From Deltaproteobacteria bacterium (GTDB lineage Bacteria > Myxococcota > Myxococcia > Myxococcales > 40CM-4-68-19): DNA of 35,270 bases. A model generated the notes under the pieces. That model saw nothing but the letters and a program-made list of their open reading frames with translations. It had not been told where the DNA came from and did no database searches. The DNA lies in contig VBKL01000098.1 of assembly GCA_005879805.1 (NCBI GenBank), forward strand, positions 1 to 35,270, written 5' to 3'. Within the stretch, counting starts at the first letter, position 1, and the number at the start of each line of letters is the position of its first letter. The position numbers were made by a program, and so were the translations under genes. Below, piece after piece: positions 8,224-16,721 of the stretch.

Positions 8224-8447
8224 GCGGCTTCGGGCTGGGCGGCGACTTCGAGCGCCAGCAGCGCGAGAGCGCGGTTCAGCATCGACAGCCGGCGCTTGGC
8301 GGCGGCGATCGCGATCCGGGCCCGAGGGCGCGAATCCTCGCGGTAACGCTGCATCGTGTCGCGAAGGTGCTCGTACGCGAGCTGCACGCGCCCGATCAAC
8401 TCCAACCGGCTTGCCCGGTCCCCATTCTTGCGGCTCAGGTTGTCCAT
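8220..8447 (-). CDS. Small helical protein, function unknown
   Basis: A 75-residue, Arg/Ala/Leu-rich, all-helical protein (MDNLSRKNGDRASRLELIG to the Ala-rich end). Two helices separated by a short DSRPRAR turn are apparent, resembling a helical hairpin. There is GAGGGTCCGAG just before ATG 8447, a plausible ribosome binding site. The 261 bases upstream (8448-8708) contain no gene that I can support. Convergent overlap of four bases with the exported-protein gene. Confidence 0.58.
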   Translation of the reverse strand: MDNLSRKNGDRASRLELIGRVQLAYEHLRDTMQRYREDSRPRARIAIAAAKRRLSMLNRALALLALEVAAQPEAA

Positions 8448-8708
8448 CTCGGACCCTCCCGCGGCACCAAGTCCGCCGCGTCATCAATTGTCCGATGCAC
8501 AGGCCCGGCCATCTCTTCATGCTGCAACAAGGAGCGTGTAAGCACCTGATTTCATTGGATCGCGCCGAAACAGAGGCGGATGTGGGACAGGGAACTTGTT
8601 CTACGATCCGTCGCGTTGTCGACCTGCCGGACAGCAGTTCTTGCAACTGTGTCCAAGCCGGGACAGGCAGAGGTCCAACGCGGTTCCGCGGATGAGGCAA
8701 GCGTTTGC

Positions 8709-9901
8709 CTAGTCCTCGGGGCCGATGAGGCGGGAAAGCGTCTTGCGGTCGATCCCCAGGGCTTCGGCGGCGCGCGTCTTGTTTCCACCCAGCTCCCGCA
8801 GCGTGCGGTGGGCGTAACGGCGGTTCAGTTCGTCCAGGGACGGGCGATCCGCCACGATCGGATCGGGCACGGGCTCGGCGGGCGCGATCGATCGCGGCGC
8901 CCGGTTCGAAGTCGCCGCACCCGGAGCTGGCGCGCCGTACGCCTCGCGGACCGCGTCGGGCAGATCCTCGGGGAGGATGGTTCCCCCCGGGTTGAGAGCG
9001 AGGGCCCTGGCCACGGCGTTCTCCAGCTCGCGAACGTTTCCCGGCCAGTCGTAAGCGAGGAGCGCGTCGCGCGCCTCGGTGGTGAGGGTCGCCCCCCGCG
9101 CGCCCGCGTGCTTGGCAGCAAAATGCTCCGCGAGAAGGGGCACGTCCTCGCGCCTATCGCGCAGCGGGGGCAACGGGATGGTCACCACGTTCAGCCGGTA
9201 GAAAAGGTCCTCGCGGAACCGCCCGGCCTTCACCTCCGCCGCCAGATCCTTGTTGGTCGCCGCGACGACGCGGGCGTCTACCTTCACGGCAGTCGACTCA
9301 CCGACCCGGCGGATCTCGCCTTCCTGGAGGACCCGCAAGAGCTGTCCCTGGATGCGCGGCACTCGCCGACCACCAGCACGGTAGCGTCGGTGAGCGCGAC
9401 CCGGGCGGCGGTCTTGTAGACCTGCAACATGCTTTCGCTGCGGCCGATCACGTTCTGCAGCGAGTACTTCTCGCGCATCTCGCGCTTGAGGCGGCGGTTC
9501 TCGGCGGCGAGCCGCCGGTGCCGCAAGGCGCGATCGACGACCAGCTTGATCGCGTTCACGTCGTAGGGCTTGGAGATGTAGTCGTAGGCGCCGCGGCGGA
9601 TGGCATCGACCGCGCCGTCCACGTTGCCGAACGCGGTGACGAGGAGCACCGGCGTCTCGACAGCGTTCTTGACCACCCAGTCGAGGACCTCCAGCCCGTC
9701 GGCCTCGACCATGCGGATGTCGCTCACCACCGCGTCGAATCCGTCGCCGCCGCGGGAACGCTCCTCGGCGAGCACCCGCAACGCTTCCGCGCCATCGGCC
9801 GCCACGGTGATCTCATGCCCGTCCTCGGCGAGGATCTGCTCCATCAAGCCGCGCGAGGCGGGATCGTCGTCGATGACCAGGATTCGCGCCGCTTGCGTCA
9901 C
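8709..9901 (-). pseudogene. NtrC-family response regulator, ATPase core deleted and frame broken
   Basis: The 5' part (GTG at 9901) encodes a full receiver domain: acidic pair DDD near residues 11-13, phospho-acceptor Asp61 (VVSDIRM), Thr in LLVTAF, Lys in ISKPY, a helical linker, then the start of the sigma-54 AAA+ domain up to TVLVVGE. There the coding jumps, in a different frame, to PRIQGQLLRVLQEGEIRRVG, which in the family lies just after Walker B. The join is at about 9361/9362. Missing are Walker A (SGTGKE), the GAFTGA loop and Walker B, about 70 residues. The rest is intact (AATNKDL, RFREDLFYRLNVV, WPGNVREL) and ends with the Fis-type helix-turn-helix (NKTRAAEALGIDRKTLSRL). As it stands it could make only a receiver-plus-linker protein. 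It follows the kinase gene by 13 bases. Confidence 0.9.
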
Positions 9902-9914
9902 GGATCAGACCTCA

Positions 9915-11423
9915 TCAGACCATCTCGGCGGGGAAGCGTACGGTGAAGATCGAGCCGCGCCCGGGCTCGCTCTCCACGTCGATCCGGCCCTTCAGCGCCC
10001 GGGCGATCTCCTTGCAGATGGCGAGGCCCAGCCCCGTCCCCTGCCCGTTCGCCTTGGTGGTGAAGAACGGCTCGAAGATGCGCCGCTTCACATCGGCGGC
10101 CATTCCGCTTCCCGTATCGGCGACGCGAAGCACGAGATCCTGCCCTTCGCGATGCGCCTGGACCTCCAGGCGGCCGCCGTTCGGCATGGCATCGACGGCG
10201 TTGGCGACCAGGTTGGTGAGAAGGTGGCGCACGAGGCCAGGATCGGTGCGCACCTGGGCGGCGCCTCCGTCCACCTCGCGCTGCACCTGGATCTTTGCCC
10301 GCGCTTCCGTGCCCAGCGTCAGATCGAGTGCCTCGTCCAGCAGCGGTTCCACCTCGACCGGCTCGGTGGAAGGCGTGAAGCCGCGCGTCTGATCGAGGAA
10401 GCGGCGGATGATCTGCGCCATCCGCTGCACTTCGCCGTTGACGATCAGCACCTCGGTGCGCGCGGACTCGTTGAGATCGGGGCGGCGCGCGAGAAGCTGT
10501 ACGTGCCCGCTCACGGCGTTGAGCGGATTGCCCAGCTCGTGCGCGATGGTTCCGGCGAGCTGGCCCAGCGCGGCGAGCCGCTCCTGCGCGGTGAGATCGC
10601 GGCGGGCGGCGACGAGAAGCTCGTTCAGCTCCTCGAGCGCGCGGTTCTTCCGGGTCAGCTCGGCGGTCGCGTCCGCGATGCGCGCCTGTAGCTCCTCGTT
10701 GAATCCGCGGATTTGCGCCAGCATCCGGTTGAAGCCGCGCGCCAGGTAGGCAATCTCGTCGCCGCCCTCGACCGGTGCGGGCGCGGCGACGGTGAGCGCG
10801 CCTCCCTCGACCGCGCGCATGGTGTCGGAGAGCTGGACGACGCGCCGGACGAGGATGCGCCCGAGCAGGATCCAGAAGGCCGCGACCAGAAAGAGGCCCG
10901 CCCCGACCGCGACGGCGAAGAGCGCGCGGCGCTCGGCGGCGACGAGCCGTTCCGCTTCGGCGAGCGAGGCCACGAGCAAGAGTCGTGCGCGGGCGCCGCG
11001 GCCGTCGGTGAACGGCTCCAGGTAGCGCATGGCGCGGCCCTGATCGGGCTCCTCGACGATGGAGGTGACGCGCGGCGGCGCCTGCGACGGTCCGCGCCAG
11101 CGGGTGAAAGTGATCCCGCCCGCGGTGATGCGGGCCGAGACGAAGTCCGAATCGAGGCCGAGCGCGGCGGGCCTTGCGAGCTCAGCGCGAAGCAGCCCCC
11201 GATGCATGCGGATGGTCGCCGCCAGCTCCTCGGAGATCTGATCGTCGTCGGTGCCAGCGCGGCGGAGGGCGGCGGTCGCTTCCCGCGCGAGCTCCACGGT
11301 GCGATCGCGGACTTCCCTCTCTACCGAACGCTGGGCAATGCGCAGGCCGAGACCGGCCGCGACGAGCAGCGTGGCCGCGAGCACCGCCGCGAAGAGCGCG
11401 ACGAGCTGCAGCCTCAGAGACAA
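9915..11423 (-). CDS. Membrane sensor histidine kinase
   Basis: A 502-residue kinase, apparently intact. Membrane segment 1 is residues about 5-28, an extracytoplasmic sensor region follows (about 30-165), membrane segment 2 is about 167-190, then a HAMP domain (about 190-240) and a coiled linker. The dimerisation domain has the H box AHELGNPLNAV with His295. The catalytic domain shows the N box (LVANAVDAMPNGG), G1 (DTGSGM), F box (FEPFFTTK) and G2 (GTGLGLA). The class is that of kinases paired with NtrC-type regulators, which fits the downstream regulator gene 13 bases away. The start is TTG at 11423, with GGAGG four bases before it. The partner regulator is broken, so the kinase may have no output through it. 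The signal is unknown. Confidence 0.93.
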   Translation of the reverse strand: MSLRLQLVALFAAVLAATLLVAAGLGLRIAQRSVEREVRDRTVELAREATAALRRAGTDDDQISEELAATIRMHRGLLRAELARPAALGLDSDFVSARITAGGITFTRWRGPSQAPPRVTSIVEEPDQGRAMRYLEPFTDGRGARARLLLVASLAEAERLVAAERRALFAVAVGAGLFLVAAFWILLGRILVRRVVQLSDTMRAVEGGALTVAAPAPVEGGDEIAYLARGFNRMLAQIRGFNEELQARIADATAELTRKNRALEELNELLVAARRDLTAQERLAALGQLAGTIAHELGNPLNAVSGHVQLLARRPDLNESARTEVLIVNGEVQRMAQIIRRFLDQTRGFTPSTEPVEVEPLLDEALDLTLGTEARAKIQVQREVDGGAAQVRTDPGLVRHLLTNLVANAVDAMPNGGRLEVQAHREGQDLVLRVADTGSGMAADVKRRIFEPFFTTKANGQGTGLGLAICKEIARALKGRIDVESEPGRGSIFTVRFPAEMV

Positions 11424-11443
11424 GAAGCCTCCGCGCCGCTAAG

Positions 11444-11465
11444 GGCGGTCCCGGCCGGGACCGCC
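11444..11465. repeat. 22-bp perfect palindrome between tatA and the kinase gene
   Basis: The 11-base half-site GGCGGTCCCGG is followed directly by its reverse complement. It lies in the 66-base gap between the tatA stop and the TTG start of the kinase. As RNA it would form a very stable GC hairpin without a U-tract, so it might attenuate transcription or protect the tatA message; as DNA it could be an operator. No choice can be made from sequence alone. Confidence 0.6.
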
Positions 11466-11489
11466 GTCCCCCCATTTCGAGCGCCTCGC

Positions 11490-11666
11490 CTAGACGGCGG
11501 GCGGGAGCTTCTCGGTCTGCTTCTCCTCGTCGATCCCGGCAACGCCCTTCTTGAAGCCCTTGATGGCCTCGCCAAGGCTGGCGCCGAGCTGCGGGAGCTT
11601 GCTGGGCCCGAAGAACAGGAGCGCCAGCACCAGAACCACGAGAATCTCTCCAAATCCAAGTCGCAT
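11490..11666 (-). CDS. tatA: Twin-arginine translocase subunit TatA/E
   Basis: A 58-residue protein. It shows the full TatA plan: a short N-terminus, one membrane helix (residues 6-20, GEILVVLVLALLFFG), the conserved FGPSKLPQLG hinge, then an amphipathic helix (SLGEAIKGFKKGV) and a short charged tail. TatA oligomers form the passage for folded proteins through the inner membrane. A strong GGAGGA ribosome binding site lies about eight bases before ATG 11666. tatB and tatC are not adjacent. It is the first gene of the minus-strand run tatA-kinase-regulator and is divergent from the CAP-domain gene across 243 bases (11667-11909) in which I found no gene. Confidence 0.93.
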   Translation of the reverse strand: MRLGFGEILVVLVLALLFFGPSKLPQLGASLGEAIKGFKKGVAGIDEEKQTEKLPPAV

Positions 11667-11909
11667 GTGATGTTTCCTCCGCTGGTAGTTTTACACCAAC
11701 ACCGCGTGTGAGACGAAACCTTAGCTTCGAGCACGGGAGTCGCTGCAACGGACGGACGTAGGTACTCCTTTTCAGTACCGATCCTAACGGCGCGAAGCAC
11801 GGTTGCGCTTGCTACGATCGGCGTAGCGAGCCGGAGTCGGAGGACCACGCCGGTTTGACTACCTCGACGCCAGCGAATTGCAAATCGCTCGGATAGGCTG
11901 CGGCCCGCC

Positions 11910-13134
11910 ATGTGGCTCGCGCTCCTCGTCTGTGCAGCCGTTCCTCCCGAGCGCGCGATGGAGAAAGCGCTGCGCGAAGCCGCCGCGGTCTCCTGTCCCA
12001 AACGGCCCATCGAAATCGATCCCGATCTCTCCCGCGCTGCGCGATCCTTCGTCGCAGGCGTCCAGGAAGGGCGCTCCCCGCTCCTCGCCTCGGCGCTCTC
12101 CTTCTATGCGGGCCTCGAATCGACGGCTCCGGCGTCGCTCGGCAGCGTCGCCACCATCTCGCCGCCCTCGCGCGCCGATCGCGCCGTCGGAGATCTCATA
12201 CCCAAGGTGTGCGGCTTCGATCGCGCGGGGATCGCGGCGGGCGAGATTCCTGGGGGTCGCGCCGTCGCTTCTCGCCACCGGATCGGGCGGACCCCAGGTG
12301 GTCGCGATCCGGCGGATCTTCGTCGGAACCTCTCCGCCCCGCTCGCCGCCGCCGGAGCAATCCGGCCGCGATCCCGGCGTGAAAGGTGTCGAGGCTTCCA
12401 TCGCGATGCTGCGCACGCAGCACGGGCTTCCCTCGCTACGTCGCGACGCGGAGCTCGATGCGGTCGCCGAGCTGCACAGCCGCGAAATGGCCCGCACCGG
12501 CACCTTCGCCCATGTCCTCGCTTCCGACGGAAGCGTCGGCGACAGGCTCGACCGCGCCGGGTACACGCGAAAAGCGGCCGGCGAGAACATCGGCTTGAGC
12601 GAAACCCCGCTGGCCGCACACGAAGGAATCGAATCCTCGCCCGCCCATCTCGCAAACCTGCTCGATCCTCGCTTCTCGCATCTCGGTCTCGGGATCGCCC
12701 GCGGACCCTCCCCCGACGGCAGCGAAGGCATCTATCTGACGGAGGTGCTCGCCAGTCCCGTCCGAGGCTCCAAGGACCCGGAAGCGGAGGTCCTGAGGGC
12801 GCTCCAGCGCCGCCGCGACCAGCTCCGTCTTGCGCCGCTCGAACGCGACGGCGCGCTGGACGAAGCGGCCCGCAAAGGCATCCAGCAGGCAGCCTTTCGT
12901 GGTTCGGCGCTCTCCCGCACGGAGCAGGGAACCACGGTGCGGGCTCTCCTCGACCACGATCAGCGGTTCGAGAGCGCCGCCGCGGAGACGTACGTGGTCA
13001 GCTCCCCGGACGAGATCGCCTCGCGGAACGCAGCGGAGAGAAGCTGGACGCGGGTCGGCGTCGGTGCTCTCTACAAAAGCTCCAAGGACTACGGACCGGG
13101 ACGCCTCTGGGTGCTGATCGTGTTCGCGCGCTGA
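11910..13134 (+). pseudogene. CAP/SCP-domain exported protein, interrupted by a one-base frameshift
   Basis: The N-terminal part starts at ATG 11910 with a short signal-like stretch (MWLALLVCAAVPPERAME) and runs in frame to GFDRAGIAA near 12235. The continuation (ARFLGVAPSLLATGSGGPQ) is in the next frame, so one extra base lies at about 12225-12245. After this comes a CAP domain of the YkwD type: LRTQHGLPSLRRDAELDAVA, HSREMARTGTFAH, AGENIG and a final strand ending YLTEVLA. A second, shorter module with CAP-like spacing (LQRRRDQLRLAPLERDGALD to VGVGALYKSS) completes the protein. Secreted bacterial CAP proteins have varied roles. A sequencing error is as likely as a true mutation; if corrected, the protein would be about 407 residues. 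Confidence 0.8.
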
Positions 13135-13160
13135 GCCTGCGGCGGCAAAGGGCCGCAGGC
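13135..13160 (+). terminator. GC hairpin directly after the CAP-gene stop
   Basis: GCCTGCGGC (13135-13143) pairs perfectly with GCCGCAGGC (13152-13160) around an 8-base loop, starting one base after the TGA stop. There is no T-run after it, so it is either a weak intrinsic terminator or an RNA 3'-end stabiliser. Confidence 0.5.
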
Positions 13161-13286
13161 CCGCGCGCCAAGATGCTTCAAGCGGACTTGCGCTGGGTGG
13201 CGAATGCCTCGATCGAATGCTCAGGAGACTCGGCAACGGTGTAGTTCGGGCAACGTCCTCGAACAGCCGGAAATTGAGGCGGGGCG

Positions 13287-13311
13287 TATAACAGAATGCG
13301 TCACGTGACGC
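13287..13311 (+). promoter_or_regulatory. Candidate -10 element with adjoining palindromic operator before the lytic transglycosylase gene
   Basis: TATAAC at 13287-13292 looks like a -10 box, without a convincing -35. Six bases later is the perfect 14-bp palindrome GCGTCACGTGACGC (13298-13311), where transcription would begin. A protein bound there would block initiation. The site lies within the 241-base non-coding stretch before the lytic transglycosylase, about 65 bases from its start; the rest of that stretch shows no gene. Confidence 0.42.
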
Positions 13312-13375
13312 CACTCGCCCCGGAGAATGCCGTAGCTACTCACTCCTCGAAGACGATGCAAGCCTAGATGTTCAC

Positions 13376-15547
13376 ATGAGGAACCTCTTTTGCCTCGCGG
13401 CGCTCGCGGCAGGCCTCGGGCAGGTTCAAGTTTCGACACCGGCTGCTCTGCGCGACCAGGCTGTCGCCTCCCTGGTAGCGGGAAAGACGGACAAGGCCAG
13501 GGAAGCTGCCCGGGCGTGCGTTGCGGCGGGCGATCCTGCTTGCCTGCTGATCGAGGGTCGGGCGGCCTTCAACGCCGGCGATTTCGACGAGGCTGCCAAA
13601 GCGCTCTCCGCGGCTCGTCCCACGTTGTCCGACCTGGACGCACACCTGGCGAAACTCCTGGGCGAGGCGCTGCTCCTCGGCGGCCATCCCCAGGACGCCG
13701 CGGTGAACCTGCGCGAGGCGCAGACGAAGGATCCCACCGGGCCCGCCGGCCTGCGTGCCGCCGCGCTGCTCGCCGATGCGCTGCTCGACAGCGGCGATCC
13801 GCGGGGCGCGATCGCGCAAGCAGAACGCGCCGCCTCCATGGATGGCCAGGGCAGCGAGATCCGCGCCGGGCTTGCCCTGGTTGCGGCGCAGGCGAGATCC
13901 GCGCTGGTCGAGGCGGGAGAAGGTCCCGTGAACGCCGAGGCCGCGCTGCAAGCCGCGCACGCCTGGCGCGCGTTCTGGCTCGAGCATCCCGACCACCCTG
14001 CCGCGGAAGGCCTCGCTCGCTCCGAAGAGGCCCGTCTGACCCGGATTGCCGGCAAGCCGCTTCCCGAGCCCGCCGGAGGCGATCTGCTCCTGCGCTCCCA
14101 GCGACTGCTTGCCGCGGGCCAGCCCGGGGCGGCCGTCGCCCAGGCCCAGGCAGCGCTTCGGGTACTCAAGCCTCCCGACGCAGCGGAGGCGCAGCTGACC
14201 CTGGCGAGATCGCTCGCGGCTGACGGCCGCAGGACGGAAGCCGGTCCGGCTCTCGCCGCGGCATATCGGAGCCCGCTACCGCGGATCGCCGCGCCGGCGA
14301 GTCTGCTCTACGCGCGCGATCGCGCCCGCCGCGGCCTCGACCCCGAAGCCATCAAGATCCTCGACGGGGTGGCGCGGCGCTTTCCCAAGGAGCCCGAGGC
14401 GGACGAAGCCGCCTACGTGGCCGCGCGTTTGCTCCTCGATTCCGGGCACGAGCCGCAGGCCCGAGCCCGGTTGGCGCGGCTCGCCGCGCGACGACAGGGA
14501 CCGCACTCGTCGGACGCCCGCTGGAGCCTGGCGTGGCTTTCGTACCGTCGCGGTTTGCGCGACGCGAGGGAGCGTTTCGCCGAATTCGCCGCCAGCGCCG
14601 AATCGGACGAGCTGCGCGCCCAGGGACTGTACTGGCAGTCGCGCGCCGGAGAGGCCGATCCCGAGCCCCTCTTGCGGCGGGTGATCGAGCTCGATCCTCT
14701 CGGTTGGTACGGACTGCTCGCGCGCCAGAGACTGCGGCTCGCAGGCGCGGAAACCGCCCCGTTTCCCCGTCCCGACGATCCGCGGCAGCAAACGGAGCTT
14801 CCCCGGCGCCTCCAGGTCGCGGAGCGGCTCTTCGGGCTCGGCCTCTTCGCGGAAGCGGGAGCGGAGGCGGATCGCTTCGTGCGCGAGCAGCACGGCCGTT
14901 ACGGCGAATTGACGCTCGCGCTCGCAGTCTACCAGCGCGCGGAACGGTACGATCGCGCGGCGACGCTCGCCGAATCGCTCCTCGGCTACCGCGCCCGTCC
15001 CAATAGCCCGCGCGAGCTTCTCGCCGCCGCCTATCCGATCGCCTATCCCGAACAGGTGGCATCGAGCTCGTCGCGCGCCGGTCTCGATCCCTACTTCCTC
15101 CTCGCCATCATGCGCCGGGAAAGCCTCTTCCGCCCCGACACGCGCAGCGCCGCGGGCGCGGTCGGCCTGTTGCAATTGCTTCCGGCCACGGCGCGCCGCG
15201 CATCCATCGTGCTCGGCCGCTCGATTCCGGCCGACGCGGACATGGCGAATCCCGCGGTCGCCATCGATCTCGGCGCCTGGTACCTCTCCGAGCTGGTCGG
15301 CCGGTTCGGCGATCCCGCCATCGCGGCCGCGGCCTATAACGCCGGACCGCGTATCGCCGCCCCGTGGGCGGTCAAGGGCGCGGGTGAGCCGCTCGACGAA
15401 TGGGTGGAATCGATCCCGTATCGCGAGACGCGCCGCTACGTGAAGGCAGTCTCCAGCGCCTGGAGCGCCTACCGCCTCCTCGCCGGCGGCAAGGCGCCTT
15501 CGCTGGTGGAGAAGGTCCCCGCTCCCCGGCCGGGCGCGGCCTTCTAG
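13376..15547 (+). CDS. Soluble-type lytic murein transglycosylase (Slt70-like)
   Basis: A 723-residue exported protein. A short signal peptide (MRNLFCLAALAAGLGQVQVS) leads into about 500 residues of Ala-rich helical repeats, the superhelical ring (U and L domains) typical of Slt70. The catalytic SLT domain occupies about residues 560-700: LDPYFLLAIMRRESLFRP with catalytic Glu582, then the SAAGAVGLLQLLPATA block, and the AYNAGP motif. It cleaves peptidoglycan to 1,6-anhydro-muropeptides in the periplasm. The C-terminus ends in a Pro-rich tail. It is transcribed alone, and its stop interlocks with that of the RNase D gene in CTAG. Regulation may act at the palindrome 65 bases upstream of its ATG. 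Confidence 0.93.
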   Translation: MRNLFCLAALAAGLGQVQVSTPAALRDQAVASLVAGKTDKAREAARACVAAGDPACLLIEGRAAFNAGDFDEAAKALSAARPTLSDLDAHLAKLLGEALLLGGHPQDAAVNLREAQTKDPTGPAGLRAAALLADALLDSGDPRGAIAQAERAASMDGQGSEIRAGLALVAAQARSALVEAGEGPVNAEAALQAAHAWRAFWLEHPDHPAAEGLARSEEARLTRIAGKPLPEPAGGDLLLRSQRLLAAGQPGAAVAQAQAALRVLKPPDAAEAQLTLARSLAADGRRTEAGPALAAAYRSPLPRIAAPASLLYARDRARRGLDPEAIKILDGVARRFPKEPEADEAAYVAARLLLDSGHEPQARARLARLAARRQGPHSSDARWSLAWLSYRRGLRDARERFAEFAASAESDELRAQGLYWQSRAGEADPEPLLRRVIELDPLGWYGLLARQRLRLAGAETAPFPRPDDPRQQTELPRRLQVAERLFGLGLFAEAGAEADRFVREQHGRYGELTLALAVYQRAERYDRAATLAESLLGYRARPNSPRELLAAAYPIAYPEQVASSSSRAGLDPYFLLAIMRRESLFRPDTRSAAGAVGLLQLLPATARRASIVLGRSIPADADMANPAVAIDLGAWYLSELVGRFGDPAIAAAAYNAGPRIAAPWAVKGAGEPLDEWVESIPYRETRRYVKAVSSAWSAYRLLAGGKAPSLVEKVPAPRPGAAF

Positions 15548-16716
15548 GAAGCGGCGTCCATCGCGGCGAGCATTTCCGCGCCGTACTGGCGCACGCGGAA
15601 TTCGTCCATTCCGGCGATGCGGGCAAGCTCGTCGAGATCGCGCGGCCGCGATTGCGCCACCGCCATCAGCACCGCGTTCGGCGCGATGACCTGGACCTCG
15701 ACCTTGCGCGCTTCCGCCCGCGCTTTTCGCCAGGCGCGGAGTTTTTCGTAGCGCTCCTCGACTTCGGGCGGCTGGCCCGGGGCTCCGCGTCCGAACGACC
15801 GCCGCGGCCCCCTCGGCTTCGGCCGCAGCGGAGGCGCGCCGCTCTGTCCCGCCTGCACGGCCTCGAGCACTTGCGGGGCGATCTTGCGGATCTGCTGCGC
15901 GGACGCCCCGGGAATCCGCGCCAGCTCCTCCTCCGTCTTCGGCTGGCGCCGGGCGACCTCCGCCAGGAAGAGATCGGAGATCACCTTGAACGGAGGCCGG
16001 TTCAGGTCGCGCGCCCGCCGATCGCGTACCAGGTACAGCTCTCGGAGGACGCCTCGTCCGCGGCCATCCAGACTGCGGGCCGCTTTCATCCGCTGCCAGC
16101 CTTCGGGATCGAATTCACGCGGCTTTCCTTCCCGCTCGACGAGGCGCGCGAACTCCGCCTCCGCCTCGGCGAGGTGCCCCCGCTCCACGAGCTGCGTGGC
16201 GAGCTTGTCGCGAAGCTCGAGCAGGTGGCGCACGTCGGCGAAGGCGTAGGTGATCTGCTCGGGCGAGAGCGGCCGCCGCCCCCAGTCGCTGCGCTGCTCG
16301 TCTTCTTCCAGCGAGACGCCCATCTGATCCGCGAGCAGGTTGCCGAGCCCGACCCGCTCGATCCCGAGCACCTTCGCCGCCGCGTGCGTGTCGAAGATCC
16401 TTCCCAGGCGGACGTTGAAATCGCGCCTCAGGCTCATCACGTCGTACTCGGCGGCGTGGAGGGTGACTTCGCGGGCGGGATCCTTCAGCAGCGGCGCGAG
16501 CGGCTCGAGGCCAACCGCGAACGTGTCGATGGCGAAGCTCGCGCCCGGCGTGGCGATCTGCACCAGGCACACGCGCTCGACGTAGGCATGGAAGCCGTTC
16601 GACTCCGTGTCGAGGGCGATCCGCGGCTCGCTCGCGACCGAACGCGCGACGTGGGCGAGCGCCGCCGGATCGTCGACGAGCTTCTCCTCGCGCTCCATCG
16701 CTCGGGCATCTATCAC
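15544..16716 (-). CDS. rnd: Ribonuclease D
   Basis: The protein has about 390 residues, usual for RNase D. The DEDD exonuclease domain comes first: ALDTESNGFH (Asp, Glu), HAAEYDVMSL (Asp) and YAFADVRHLLEL (last Tyr/Asp). Two HRDC-type helical domains follow (from FKVISDLFLAEVA and from PNAVLMAVAQSRP), separated by an Arg/Pro-rich linker. RNase D trims tRNA 3' ends. The start is probably GTG 16716, with TGAGG four bases before it and only five bases after the stop of the AarF gene; ATG 16698 is the alternative. It is second in an operon with aarF. Confidence 0.93.
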   Translation of the reverse strand: MIDARAMEREEKLVDDPAALAHVARSVASEPRIALDTESNGFHAYVERVCLVQIATPGASFAIDTFAVGLEPLAPLLKDPAREVTLHAAEYDVMSLRRDFNVRLGRIFDTHAAAKVLGIERVGLGNLLADQMGVSLEEDEQRSDWGRRPLSPEQITYAFADVRHLLELRDKLATQLVERGHLAEAEAEFARLVEREGKPREFDPEGWQRMKAARSLDGRGRGVLRELYLVRDRRARDLNRPPFKVISDLFLAEVARRQPKTEEELARIPGASAQQIRKIAPQVLEAVQAGQSGAPPLRPKPRGPRRSFGRGAPGQPPEVEERYEKLRAWRKARAEARKVEVQVIAPNAVLMAVAQSRPRDLDELARIAGMDEFRVRQYGAEMLAAMDAAS

Positions 16717-16721
16717 GGGCC

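Noticed and set aside
8630..8670. Sigma-54-like promoter TTGGACACAGTTGCA on the minus strand
   Set aside because: The GG and GC elements are only eight bases apart instead of ten, so it cannot be a functional -24/-12 promoter.
8695..8710. AGGCAA-GCGT-TTGCCT hairpin at the end of the response regulator gene
   Set aside because: The stem is six base pairs, overlaps the stop codon and has no T-run; too weak to call a terminator.
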